In this document: one piece after another, positions 56,150 through 64,000 of the stretch
How positions within the stretch are numbered: the first letter of the stretch is position 1
How the letters are laid out: each line of letters begins with the position of its first letter
Assembly: GCF_023573145.1 (NCBI RefSeq)
Contig: NZ_CP097636.1
Span: 1,116,001-1,180,000 of the forward strand
Direction: 5' to 3'
Origin: Aquincola tertiaricarbonis
Lineage (GTDB): Bacteria; Pseudomonadota; Gammaproteobacteria; Burkholderiales; Burkholderiaceae_C
Length of the DNA: 64,000 bases
The notes under the pieces: model-generated
Told to the model about the DNA's origin: nothing
The model's database searches: none
The model's input: only the letters and a program-made list of their open reading frames with translations
Position numbers and translations under genes: made by a program

Positions 56150-59100
56150 ATGGCTGCCGTCTTGCCCACTTCCTCCAAGCATCTTTTGCATTTCGAAGGC
56201 GGCAACGCCTTGTCGCCCTTCCGTGCACAAGCGTTGCTGGCCCGGCTTGCGGCCGTCAGCCCGCGCATCACGGGCGTCGCCGCCCGCCACGTGCACTGGG
56301 TGTGGACCGACGCCGAACTGCCCGCCGCCGACCGCGACAAACTGGCCGCGCTGCTGACCTACGGCGACGCCTACGCAGGCCCCAACGACGGCCCGGCCAT
56401 CGTGGTGATGCCGCGACTGGGCACCGTCAGCCCCTGGGCCAGCAAGGCCACCGACATCGCCCACAACTGCGGCCTGGGCATCCACCGGGTGGAACGCGTC
56501 ACCGAATACCGGCTGACGCTCAAGACCGGCCTGCTGGGCGGCAGCAAGCCGCTGGCCGAGGCCGAGCTGCAGGCCGCCGCGCTGCTGCTGCACGACCGCA
56601 TGACCGAGAGCGTGGCCTTCGACCGCGCGGCCGCCGCCCACTTGTTCGACGAGCAGCCGGCCAAGCCGCTGGTGCATGTGGACGTGCTGGGCGCGGGCCG
56701 CCAGGCGCTGGTGCAGGCTAATGCCGAATTTGGCCTGGCGCTGTCGGACGACGAGGTGGACTACCTCGTCAACGCCTTCACCGGCCTGGGCCGCAACCCC
56801 AGCGACGTCGAGCTGATGATGTTCGCGCAGGCCAACTCCGAGCACTGCCGCCACAAGATCTTCAACGCCGACTTCACCATCGACGGCGAGCGTCAGCCGG
56901 TGTCGATGTTCGGCATGATCCGCCACACCGAGAAGACCAGCCCGCAGGCCACCGTCATCGCCTACAACGACAACGCGGCGGTGATGGAAGGCGGCGAGAT
57001 CGAGCGCTGGTCGCCCGAGGGCTACACCAACGCCCCGGCCTACACCGCCCGGCGCGAGCTTTCGCACGTGCTGATGAAGGTGGAAACCCACAACCACCCG
57101 ACGGCCATCTCGCCTTTCCCGGGCGCTTCCACCGGCGCGGGCGGCGAAATCCGCGATGAAGGCGCCACCGGCCGCGGCGCACGGCCCAAGGCGGGCCTGA
57201 CGGGCTTTTCGGTCAGCAACCTGCAGCTGCCCGACACCAACGAGCCCTGGGAGCGCCAGCCCTACGGCAAGCCCGAGCACATCGCCAGCGCGCTGGACAT
57301 CATGATCGAAGGCCCGCTGGGCGGCGCCGCGTTCAACAACGAGTTCGGCCGGCCCAACCTGGGCGGCTACTTCCGCGTGTTCGAGCAGACGGTGGACGGC
57401 CAGCGGCGCGGCTACCACAAGCCCATCATGATCGCGGGCGGCCTGGGCGCCATCCGCGCCGACCAGACCCAGAAACTGCCCTTCGGCCCCGGCACCCTGC
57501 TCATCCAGCTGGGCGGCCCCGGCATGCGCATCGGCATGGGCGGCGGCGCCGCCAGCTCGATGGCGGCCGGCACCAACGTGGCGGCGCTGGACTTCGACTC
57601 GGTGCAGCGTGGCAACCCGGAAATCGAACGGCGTGCGCAGGAGGTGATCAACCACTGCTGGGCGCTGGGTGATGCCAACCCCATCATGGCCATCCACGAC
57701 GTGGGCGCGGGCGGCATCAGCAACGCCTTCCCCGAGCTGGTGGACGGCGCCGGCCAGGGCGCCACCTTCGACCTGCGCAAGGTGCCGCTGGAAGAAACCG
57801 GCCTGGCGCCCAAGGAAATCTGGTGCAACGAAAGCCAGGAGCGCTACGTCATCGCGCTCGACCCGGCCGGCCTGCCTCTGTTCGAGGCCATGGCCGCACG
57901 CGAGCGCTGCCCCTTCGCGGTGGTGGGCGTGGCCACCAGCGACCGTGAGCTGGTGCTGGAAGACGGCCCCGGCGGTGAGCGCGTGATCGACATGCCGATG
58001 GACGTGCTGCTGGGCAAGCCGCCCAAGATGCACCGTGACGTCAAGCGCCTGCCGCGCACGCTGGCGGCGCTGGACCTCACCGGCGTGTCGCTGGAACAGG
58101 CGGCACTGGACGTGCTGCGCCACCCCACCGTGGCCAGCAAGCGCTTCCTGATCACCATCGGTGACCGCAGCGTGGGTGGCCTCAGCCACCGTGACCAGAT
58201 GGTGGGTCCCTGGCAGGTGCCGGTGGCCGACGTGGCGGTGACGCTGGCCGACTTCGCCGGCTTCCGCGGCGAGGCCATGGCCATGGGCGAACGCACGCCG
58301 CTGGCGGTGCTGGACGCACCGGCCTCGGGCCGCATGGCGGTGGCCGAGTCCATCACCAACCTGCTGGCCGCGCCCATCGACCTGCCGCGCGTCAAGCTCA
58401 GCTGCAACTGGATGGCCGCCTGCGGCGAGCCGGGTGAAGACGCCGCTTTGTACGACACCGTCAAGGCCGTGGGCCTGGAACTGTGCCCGGCGCTGGGCAT
58501 CGGCGTGCCGGTGGGCAAGGATTCGCTGTCCATGCGCACCCGCTGGAGCGAAGGCGCCGAAACCAAACAGGTGGTGGCCCCGGTGTCGCTGGTGGTCACC
58601 GCCTTCGTCACGCTCGATGACGTGCGCGGCACCCTGACGCCGCAGCTGCAGGCCGGCGACACCACGCTGATCCTGATCGACCTGGGCCAGGGCCGGCGCC
58701 GCATGGGCGGCTCCATCCTGGCGCAGACGCTGCAGCAGTTCGGCGATGCGGTGCCCGACCTGGACGACCCCGCGCAGCTGAAGGCGCTGGTGCAGGCCAT
58801 CAACGCGCTGCGCAGCGCCGGCCAGCTGCTGGCCTACCACGACCGTGGCGACGGCGGCCTGTGGGCCACGGTGTGCGAGATGGCCTTTGCCGGCCACCTG
58901 GGCGTGAGCCTGAACGTCGACCTGCTGGTGACCGACAGCGACGGCATCAGCGACAGCCGCGCCGAATATGGCGACTCGAAGAATTGGGCCACCCAGGTCG
59001 GCGAGCGCCGCAACGAGCTGACGCTGCAGGCGCTGTTCAACGAGGAGCTGGGCGCCGTCATCCAGGTGAAGTCGGCCGACCGCGACGCGGTGATGGCCAC

Positions 59101-60148
59101 CCTGCGCGCCCACGGCCTCAGCCGCCACAGCCATGTGATCGGCAAGCCGAACAGCAAGGGCGTGGTGGAGATCTACCGCGATGCCAAGGCCGTTTACAGC
59201 GCGCCGCTGCAGCAGCTGCACCAGGCCTGGGACGAGGTGAGCTGGCGCATTGCGCGGCTGCGCGACAACCCGGCCTGTGCCGATGCCGAGCATGCCGCCG
59301 TCGGCCAGCCCGACGACACCGGCCTGCACCAGCACCTGAGCTTCGACCCGCAGCAGGCCTTGCCGCTGGTGGGCATCGGCGGCGCCAAGCCGAAGATGGC
59401 CATCCTGCGCGAGCAGGGCGTCAACAGCCACGTCGAGATGGCCTATGCGATGTCGCTGGCCGGCTTCGAGACCTTCGACGTGCACATGAGCGACCTGCAG
59501 GCCGGCCGCGCGCGGCTGGACCAGTTCCAGGGCTTCGTGGCCTGCGGCGGCTTCAGCTACGGCGACACGCTGGGCGCGGGTGAAGGCTGGGCGCGGTCCA
59601 TCCTGTTCAATCCGCAGCTGGCCGAGGCCTTTGCCGCCTTCTTCGGCCGCACCGACACGCTGGCGCTGGGCGTGTGCAACGGCTGCCAGATGCTGGCCGC
59701 GCTGTCGTCCATCATCCCGGGCGCCGATGCCTGGCCCAAGTTCACCCGCAACAAGAGCGAGCAGTTCGAGGCGCGGCTGTCGATGGTGGAAGTGCTGCAA
59801 AGCCCCAGCGTGTTCTTCACCGGCATGGCCGGCAGCCGCCTGCCCATCGTGGTGTCGCACGGCGAGGGCTTTGCCGACTTCTCGCAGCGCGGCGACGCGG
59901 CGCGGGTGCAGCGCGCGATGCGATACGTCGACCACCGCGGCCAGCCGACCGAAGCCTACCCGGCCAACCCCAACGGCAGTCCGGGCGGCCTCACCTCGGT
60001 GACCACGGCCGACGGTCGCTTCACCGCGCTGATGCCCCACCCCGAGCGCGTCTTCCGCAACGTGCAGATGAGCTGGGCTGCCGGCGACGTCTCTGCCCAC
60101 AGCCCGTGGCTGCAGATGTTCCACAACGCGCGCAGGGCGTTGGGCTGA
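56150..60148 (+). CDS. purL: Phosphoribosylformylglycinamidine synthase, single-chain
   Basis: A 1332-residue FGAM synthase of the long proteobacterial type. An N-terminal PurS-like part is followed by two tandem AIRS-like ATPase domains ([20 protein letters not shown], then DKVGGLS-like [20 protein letters not shown]). A C-terminal class I glutamine amidotransferase domain has its nucleophile in [12 protein letters not shown] (about C1176) and the His/Glu pair in [12 protein letters not shown] 56150 gives [20 protein letters not shown]. It acts in the fourth step of purine synthesis. The much longer open frame upstream is antisense to glnD and gshA. Confidence 0.97.
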   Translation: MAAVLPTSSKHLLHFEGGNALSPFRAQALLARLAAVSPRITGVAARHVHWVWTDAELPAADRDKLAALLTYGDAYAGPNDGPAIVVMPRLGTVSPWASKATDIAHNCGLGIHRVERVTEYRLTLKTGLLGGSKPLAEAELQAAALLLHDRMTESVAFDRAAAAHLFDEQPAKPLVHVDVLGAGRQALVQANAEFGLALSDDEVDYLVNAFTGLGRNPSDVELMMFAQANSEHCRHKIFNADFTIDGERQPVSMFGMIRHTEKTSPQATVIAYNDNAAVMEGGEIERWSPEGYTNAPAYTARRELSHVLMKVETHNHPTAISPFPGASTGAGGEIRDEGATGRGARPKAGLTGFSVSNLQLPDTNEPWERQPYGKPEHIASALDIMIEGPLGGAAFNNEFGRPNLGGYFRVFEQTVDGQRRGYHKPIMIAGGLGAIRADQTQKLPFGPGTLLIQLGGPGMRIGMGGGAASSMAAGTNVAALDFDSVQRGNPEIERRAQEVINHCWALGDANPIMAIHDVGAGGISNAFPELVDGAGQGATFDLRKVPLEETGLAPKEIWCNESQERYVIALDPAGLPLFEAMAARERCPFAVVGVATSDRELVLEDGPGGERVIDMPMDVLLGKPPKMHRDVKRLPRTLAALDLTGVSLEQAALDVLRHPTVASKRFLITIGDRSVGGLSHRDQMVGPWQVPVADVAVTLADFAGFRGEAMAMGERTPLAVLDAPASGRMAVAESITNLLAAPIDLPRVKLSCNWMAACGEPGEDAALYDTVKAVGLELCPALGIGVPVGKDSLSMRTRWSEGAETKQVVAPVSLVVTAFVTLDDVRGTLTPQLQAGDTTLILIDLGQGRRRMGGSILAQTLQQFGDAVPDLDDPAQLKALVQAINALRSAGQLLAYHDRGDGGLWATVCEMAFAGHLGVSLNVDLLVTDSDGISDSRAEYGDSKNWATQVGERRNELTLQALFNEELGAVIQVKSADRDAVMATLRAHGLSRHSHVIGKPNSKGVVEIYRDAKAVYSAPLQQLHQAWDEVSWRIARLRDNPACADAEHAAVGQPDDTGLHQHLSFDPQQALPLVGIGGAKPKMAILREQGVNSHVEMAYAMSLAGFETFDVHMSDLQAGRARLDQFQGFVACGGFSYGDTLGAGEGWARSILFNPQLAEAFAAFFGRTDTLALGVCNGCQMLAALSSIIPGADAWPKFTRNKSEQFEARLSMVEVLQSPSVFFTGMAGSRLPIVVSHGEGFADFSQRGDAARVQRAMRYVDHRGQPTEAYPANPNGSPGGLTSVTTADGRFTALMPHPERVFRNVQMSWAAGDVSAHSPWLQMFHNARRALG

Positions 60149-60165
60149 TCCCATGCGTTCGCCGC

Positions 60166-60193
60166 TTGCCGATATGCATTGAATATGCATAAT
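60166..60193 (+). promoter_or_regulatory. brnTA promoter overlapping a direct-repeat operator
   Basis: TTGCCG (60166-60171), 16 bases, CATAAT (60188-60193) form a fair sigma70 promoter. The box ATATGCAT occurs twice, at 60172-60179 and 60183-60190, one helical turn apart, covering the spacer and the -10 region. Each copy contains the palindrome ATGCAT. This is well placed for repression by BrnA, which is known to autoregulate the operon. The AT-rich patch stands out against the surrounding GC-rich DNA. Confidence 0.65.
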
Positions 60194-60201
60194 CGGCAGC
60201 G

Positions 60202-60468
60202 ATGGACATCGAGTTCGATCCGGCCAAGGCGAAGACGAACCTGGTCAAACACAGGGTCAGCTTCGCTCATGCGGAACAGGCGCTGCGAGACCCGTACGCA
60301 TGGACGATCGAGGACCCTGACGCCACAGGCGAGGCCAGGTTCGTCACGCTGGGGATGGATGCACTCGGGCGGCTTCTTGTCGTCGTCCACACGCCGCGCG
60401 GGGACCGAACCCGCCTGATCTCAGCACGCAAGGCCAGTAAAGGCGAGTCGGAGCAATACGGTGCGTAA
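60202..60468 (+). CDS. brnT: BrnT-family toxin
   Basis: An 88-residue RelE-fold ribonuclease toxin. The N-terminal MDIEFDPAKAKTNLVKHRVS followed by FAHAEQAL is the BrnT family signature, and GEARFVTLGMDALGRLLVVV and RTRLISARKASKGESEQY carry the conserved Arg and basic residues. It overlaps brnA by 8 bp. The pair follows purL and has lower GC than its surroundings, suggesting acquisition. Confidence 0.9.
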   Translation: MDIEFDPAKAKTNLVKHRVSFAHAEQALRDPYAWTIEDPDATGEARFVTLGMDALGRLLVVVHTPRGDRTRLISARKASKGESEQYGA

Positions 60469-60724
60469 GGAGTACGACTTTTCAAAGGCTCAGCGAGGAC
60501 CAGCTGTCGCGTCGCCAGGAAAAACTCGGATCACGATCATGCTTGACGACGACCTGATCGAGTTCTTCCGCGCCAAGGCGGAGGCGCAGGGCACCGGGTA
60601 CCAGACGATGATCAATGCCACGCTCAGGGCCACGGTGGCCGAAGAGCAGGGCCATTCATCGGAGAATGAGCCCCTCACGGTGGCCGCCCTGCGGCGTGTC
60701 TTGCGCGAAGAGCTTCATTCGTAG
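60461..60724 (+). CDS. brnA: BrnA-family antitoxin
   Basis: An 87-residue ribbon-helix-helix antitoxin starting at GTG 60461. The DNA-binding part is KTRITIMLDDDLIEFFRAKA followed by EAQGTGYQTMINATLRATV, matching the BrnA family in which the YQTxINxxLR motif is conserved. It should bind and neutralise BrnT and repress the promoter at 60166-60193. It ends convergent with the broken oxidoreductase gene, 16 bp away. Confidence 0.9.
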   Translation: MRKEYDFSKAQRGPAVASPGKTRITIMLDDDLIEFFRAKAEAQGTGYQTMINATLRATVAEEQGHSSENEPLTVAALRRVLREELHS

Positions 60725-60740
60725 GGCGACGGGCGGGCGA

Positions 60741-61600
60741 TCAGCCCCCCACCGCCTCGAACCGCCCGCTGGCGGCCGAGGCGAACAGCGCGTCGATCAC
60801 CCGCATGCCGGCCTCGGCTTCGTCCAGGCCGGCGGCGGTGGGGGCTTCTTCGCGCACCGCGCGTGAGAAGCTTTCCATCTGCAGCAGGTACTGGTCGGCC
60901 GGCGGCAGGTCGATGGTGCGCAGGCCGGCAGCGTCTTCCACCCAATAGCGGCTGGCCGCGCCCTGCGGCGCATGCCTGGGAGCACCCGGCGCCACTGCGT
61001 GGCACCACCCTCCGAGAAGGTGCCGCGGCCGCTTGGGAGCGGCCCGGCGCTGGCCTCGGCTGAGGGCATCTCCATCTCGAGCCGGCCCTGCGTGCCCACC
61101 AGGTGCAGCCGCTGATAGCGGTGGGCCTGGGTGCTGACGCTGAACACCATCTACCCTGCGGCACCAAAGTCCAGCAGCGCGCTGCAGAGGCGGTCGGTGC
61201 CGAAGTCGGCGTCACGGTCGATGCTGCAGGCCACGCGCACCGGCTCACGCTCGAAGCACCAGCGTGCGGCGGCCACCGCGTAGCAGCCGATGTCGTAGAG
61301 CGCGCCGCCGCCGGCCTCGGGCCGGTTGCGGATGTTGGCGGCGTCGGTGTTGAAGTAGCCGAAAGGCACCTGCATGAAGCGCAGCGTGCCGATCTCACCC
61401 GCGCGCAGCGCCTCGTAGCTGCCGTGGGCCACTGCAATGCCGTGTGCCTGTGCGGCCGCCTCGGCCGCCGCATGCTGGCGCGAGGCGATGGCCCGCACTT
61501 CCATCAGCGCCGGGTTCTGCTGCAGCACCGGGATCGCTCGCCGCAGGCCGATGCCGGCGGTGGACAGGATGCCCCAGCGCACCGGCTGGCTGGTCGTCAT
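60741..61600 (-). pseudogene. Gfo/Idh/MocA-family oxidoreductase, broken by stop codon and frameshift
   Basis: The 5' part (ATG 61600, MTTSQPVRWGILSTAGIGLR) encodes the NAD-binding fold and the GGGALYDIGCYAVAAARW motif of glucose-fructose oxidoreductase-like enzymes. An in-frame TAG at 61151-61153 interrupts it; the same frame continues as MVFSVSTQAHRYQRLHLVGT and GRLEMEMP, so a CAG-to-TAG change is likely. About 61000-61060 holds a hairpin-rich segment, after which the family sequence resumes in another frame (ASRYWVEDAAGLRTIDLPPA) and ends FEAVGG at 60741. Two lesions make loss of function likely. Sequencing error cannot be excluded for the stop. The start overlaps the ChrA gene stop as ATGA. 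Confidence 0.85.
61000..61062 (-). repeat. Hairpin-rich segment inside the oxidoreductase pseudogene
   Basis: On the coding strand two inverted repeats follow each other: GGCCGCT..AGCGGCC with a 4-base loop, and GGCACC..GGTGCC. They interrupt the protein-coding similarity and coincide with the frameshift. The paired-hairpin pattern resembles the repeats in bioF, although the sequence is not identical. Boundaries are approximate. Confidence 0.5.
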
Positions 61601-62151
61601 GCCAATCCCATCACCCCCACCAACGCGCCCAGCGCCACCATCCAGATCGGGCTGATCTTGGTGCGCCACATCACCAGCACCGTCACGCCTACCAGCAGCA
61701 TCGCGCCCAGGTGGCCGCGGGACGGCTCGGTCAGCACCCAGCCGGTGGACAGCAGCAGGCCGAGCGTCACCGGCGCCATCCCGGCCACGAAGGCGCGCAC
61801 GCCGCGGGTGTCGCGCCGCTGCGTGCCCCAGCGGGTGGCCGTGAGGGCCAGCACGGTGCTGGGCAGCAGGCTGGCCAGCAGCATCACCGCCGCGCCCAGC
61901 AGGCCGCCCACGCCGTAGCCCAGCACGGGAATGAACAGCACGTTGGGCCCCGGCGCTGCCTGGGCCAGCGCGACCGAAGAGGTGAACTGCGCGTCGGTCA
62001 GCCAGCCGTGCTCGTTGACCAGATAGCGGTGCATGTCGGGCGCGGTGGCGATGGCGCCGCCGATGGCCAGCATCGACAGCAGCATGAACTGGGTGAACAC
62101 GCCCAGCCAGTCGGCCACGCTCAGGCCATGGGTGCCCACCAGCCAGCTCAT
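61597..62151 (-). CDS. Chromate transporter ChrA-family half protein, second subunit
   Basis: A 184-residue membrane protein forming one half of a split CHR transporter. The family motif is FTQFMLLSMLAIGGAIATAP, and AQAAPGPNVLFIPVLGYGVG is the PGP signature. About five to six helices are present. Full-length ChrA proteins of about 400 residues contain two such halves; short-chain pairs act together. ATG 62151 overlaps the stop of the partner gene (ATGA). Chromate export is the known function of some members, but many short pairs have other or unknown anions. Confidence 0.87.
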   Translation of the reverse strand: MSWLVGTHGLSVADWLGVFTQFMLLSMLAIGGAIATAPDMHRYLVNEHGWLTDAQFTSSVALAQAAPGPNVLFIPVLGYGVGGLLGAAVMLLASLLPSTVLALTATRWGTQRRDTRGVRAFVAGMAPVTLGLLLSTGWVLTEPSRGHLGAMLLVGVTVLVMWRTKISPIWMVALGALVGVMGLA

Positions 62152-62747
62152 CGTGCCCTCCGGCCCAGCGCCCACCACGCATAGAGGCAGGCGCTGCCGC
62201 CCACCGCCAGCACCACCCAGCCCAGTGGCAGCCGCCAGCCGGCGATGCCGGCCACCGTGGCCACCGCCACCAGGGCGCATGCCGGGCGGCCCATCGGGTT
62301 TTTCTTGAGCGCGGGCAGCAGCTTGACTGCGGTGGACAGCACCAGCCCGGCCGACACCGCGCCCATGCCGCGCAGCGCGCCGGCCACCATGGGGTGGTGG
62401 GCCAAGCCGTTGTAGAGGATGGCCAGGCTCATCACCAGCAGCATCGGCAGGCCCAGCAAGCCACCCACCGCCGCGGCGGCGCCCCGCCAGCCGAAGAAAC
62501 GGTCGCCGATCATCAGCGCGACGTTGACGATGTTGGGGCCGGGCAGCACCTGTCCGATGGACAGCAGCTCGACGAAGTCTTCCCGCGTCAGCCAGCGGCG
62601 CCGCTCCACCAGCTCATGCTGGGCCACCGGCAGCACGCCGCCAAAGCCCATCAGGCTCATGCGGGTGAAGGCGTGAAACAGCTCTCGCGGGCGCGCCGGG
62701 CGGGGCAGCGCCTGCGTGTCCAGGCTCGGGATTAGCGGTTCAGTCAT
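62148..62747 (-). CDS. Chromate transporter ChrA-family half protein, first subunit
   Basis: A 199-residue partner of the preceding half. FHAFTRMSLMGFGGVLPVAQ and LLSIGQVLPGPNIVNVALMI hold the CHR-domain FGG and PGP motifs. About six helices follow. ATG 62747 is chosen; GTG 62750 directly before it is an alternative. It overlaps the MFS gene stop by 8 bp and the second half by 4 bp, so the three genes are expressed together. Confidence 0.87.
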   Translation of the reverse strand: MTEPLIPSLDTQALPRPARPRELFHAFTRMSLMGFGGVLPVAQHELVERRRWLTREDFVELLSIGQVLPGPNIVNVALMIGDRFFGWRGAAAAVGGLLGLPMLLVMSLAILYNGLAHHPMVAGALRGMGAVSAGLVLSTAVKLLPALKKNPMGRPACALVAVATVAGIAGWRLPLGWVVLAVGGSACLYAWWALGRRAR

Positions 62748-63942
62748 CACGCCGCATCCTGCGGGTGGCCCAGGCGCTCAGGGCCATGGCCAGCATCAGC
62801 CATGCCAGCCCCACCCAGTGAAACGGGCCGAAGGCGGCGGCACCGGGCTCGCCGGCATGGGCCGCCACCAGTGCGCCCCCGCCGGCCGCGCCCACGGCCT
62901 GACCCAGGTAGATGGCCGAGGTGTTGAGCGCCATCAGCGCCCCGGCCCAGGCCGGCGCCGCCTGGCCCAGCCGTGCCTGCTGGGCCGAGTTGCACGAGAA
63001 GCAGCCCAGTGCCCAGGGCACCAGCAGCAGCGCCATGGCCACCAGCGTGGTGCCCAGCGGCCACAGCAGCAGCGACAAGGCCATGCCCGCCAGCGCCAGC
63101 GCCACCGCGCGCGAGGCGCCGAAGCGGTCCACATGCCGCGACAGCAGCACGTTGCCCAGCAGCCCGAAGGCGCCGAACCAGAAGAACATCAGGCTGGTCT
63201 GCCCGCCGGTGGCACCCAGCACTTGCCGGTAGTAGGGCGCGAAGTACGAAAACACGGTGAACTGCCCGGCGGCCGACAAGGCGGTGACCAGCACCATGGC
63301 CATCAGTGCCGGGTGGGTGATCACCTCGCGCCAAGAACGCAGGCTCAGGGCCGGCGGCCGTACGCCGTCGGGCACCACGCGCCACACCCAGGCGGCGGCC
63401 ACGGCCGACAGCAACGCCACGACGCCGAAGGCGTAGCGCCAGCCGAAGGTTTCGCCGATGAAGCTGTGCACCGGCATGCCCAGCACGCTGGCCACCGACC
63501 AGCCAAGGAAGATGAAGGTGATCAGCCGGCCGCGTGCCGCAGGCGTGGCCAGCCAGGCGGCGGTGGCGGCGGCTTGTGGCGTGAACACGGCCGCGGCCAG
63601 CACGCTGGCCGCCCGCACCGGCATCAGCGCGGCATAGCTGGGCATCAGCGCCGACAGCGCATGGCCGATGGCGTACCAAGCCAGCGCCAGCGTGAGCAGC
63701 CGCCGGCGGTCGAAGCCGCCGACTGCGGCTGCCAGCAACGGCGCACCGAATGCGAGCACCGCTGCGGCAATGGTGATCAGCTGCCCACCGACCGCGACGC
63801 TCACCTGCAGCGAGCGGGTGAGGTCGTTGAGCGAGCCTGCGGTGACCATCACACCGCAACCGATCGCAAAGTTGCCGAACAGCAGCGACCAACGCAGCGC
63901 CGCGGCCGGAACTTCACCGGCGGCCTGCGGCACGGTGGTCAC
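62740..63942 (-). CDS. MFS transporter, drug-export (DHA1/AraJ-like) type
   Basis: A 400-residue twelve-helix transporter. GSLNDLTRSLQVSVAVGGQL at the N-terminus, FDRRRLLTLALAWYAIGHAL (motif A region) and AATAAWLATPAARGRLITFI are typical of the AraJ/YdhP arabinose-efflux group. Substrate is unknown. GTG 63942 overlaps the stop of the gene entering from the window edge (GTGA). The chain of overlaps with the ChrA halves suggests one operon. Confidence 0.85.
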   Translation of the reverse strand: MTTVPQAAGEVPAAALRWSLLFGNFAIGCGVMVTAGSLNDLTRSLQVSVAVGGQLITIAAAVLAFGAPLLAAAVGGFDRRRLLTLALAWYAIGHALSALMPSYAALMPVRAASVLAAAVFTPQAAATAAWLATPAARGRLITFIFLGWSVASVLGMPVHSFIGETFGWRYAFGVVALLSAVAAAWVWRVVPDGVRPPALSLRSWREVITHPALMAMVLVTALSAAGQFTVFSYFAPYYRQVLGATGGQTSLMFFWFGAFGLLGNVLLSRHVDRFGASRAVALALAGMALSLLLWPLGTTLVAMALLLVPWALGCFSCNSAQQARLGQAAPAWAGALMALNTSAIYLGQAVGAAGGGALVAAHAGEPGAAAFGPFHWVGLAWLMLAMALSAWATRRMRRDD

Positions 63943-64000
63943 CGGTGCACCCGCAGGGCTTCAGGGTTCAGCAGGTTGGTCGGCTGCTGGTTGACGAAGT
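63939..64000 (-). CDS. C-terminal fragment of an unidentified gene, possibly a 2-hydroxyacid dehydrogenase
   Basis: The minus-strand frame entering from the right edge reads FVNQQPTNLLNPEALRVHR and ends in TGA at 63939-63941, overlapping the MFS start. An ending like LNPEAL is common in D-2-hydroxyacid dehydrogenases, but about twenty residues are too few for a firm call. Confidence 0.4.
   Translation of the reverse strand, partial: FVNQQPTNLLNPEALRVHR

Overview
The window is very GC-rich and almost fully coding; no gap between genes exceeds 200 bases. I found no rRNA, tRNA, CRISPR array or intact insertion sequence. The gene set points to a betaproteobacterium of the order Burkholderiales, perhaps the Rubrivivax/Leptothrix/Ideonella/Aquincola group. 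It includes a cysI-DUF934-cysHDN cluster, phaCAB with a separate phasin, aceE-aceF-lpdA with a lipoylated E3, E. coli-type gshA, and map-glnD. The taxonomic placement is inference from gene content and codon use.

Layout. 1-273: tail of an NhaR-like LysR regulator. 386-8648 (minus): assimilatory sulfate reduction. The transcription order is a TauE-type exporter, cysI, DUF934, cysH, cysD, cysN and cobA, followed by a 7-Fe ferredoxin and a ferredoxin-NADP reductase. 8725-10428: a patatin lipoprotein convergent with the phasin phaP. 10621-16936 (plus): a chain of tightly joined genes (HDAC-like hydrolase, hot-dog thioesterase, nitroreductase, hydroxyacid reductase, OsmC, RmuC, MFS). 16956-17568: a RelE/NadS toxin-antitoxin pair. 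17622-19613: rlhA-like U32 protein, convergent with bioA-bioD-bioF (minus, 19610-23044). 23124-26800 (minus): a glutaredoxin-like protein, prlC and folD. 26945-30126 (minus): a FixLJ-like two-component pair, divergent from the pyruvate dehydrogenase operon (30308-36521). 36631-40243 (minus): an MFS/acyltransferase fusion, a DUF2145 protein, a small hydrophobic secreted protein and a YiaAB membrane protein. 40421-43860: an HTH regulator and a LapG/LapD pair. 43933-46890: NUDIX, a fumarylacetoacetase-family hydrolase, a maleylacetoacetate/maleylpyruvate isomerase, pgeF and a small membrane protein. 47035-50791: phaC-phaA-phaB. 51032-56071 (minus): map, glnD, gshA. 56150-60148: purL. 60202-60724: BrnT/BrnA. 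60741-64000 (minus): a broken Gfo/Idh/MocA oxidoreductase, a split ChrA transporter, an MFS exporter and the tail of one more gene.

How the parts work together. Sulfate is activated by CysDN and reduced by the Fe-S type CysH and by CysI. CobA supplies the siroheme precursor, and the adjacent ferredoxin and reductase may supply electrons, since no cysJ is present. phaCAB makes polyhydroxybutyrate and phaP coats the granules. The pyruvate dehydrogenase operon supplies acetyl-CoA. LapG and LapD form a c-di-GMP-controlled switch for a surface adhesin that must lie elsewhere.

The most unusual signals are hairpin-rich repeats. One family sits in gene junctions, mostly convergent ones. A tandem 78-bp pair is translated as the N-terminus of BioF, and a hairpin-rich segment coincides with the frameshift of the oxidoreductase pseudogene. 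I did not find a clear-cut new defence or biosynthetic system. The least understood gene group is the membrane/secreted cluster at 36631-40243.
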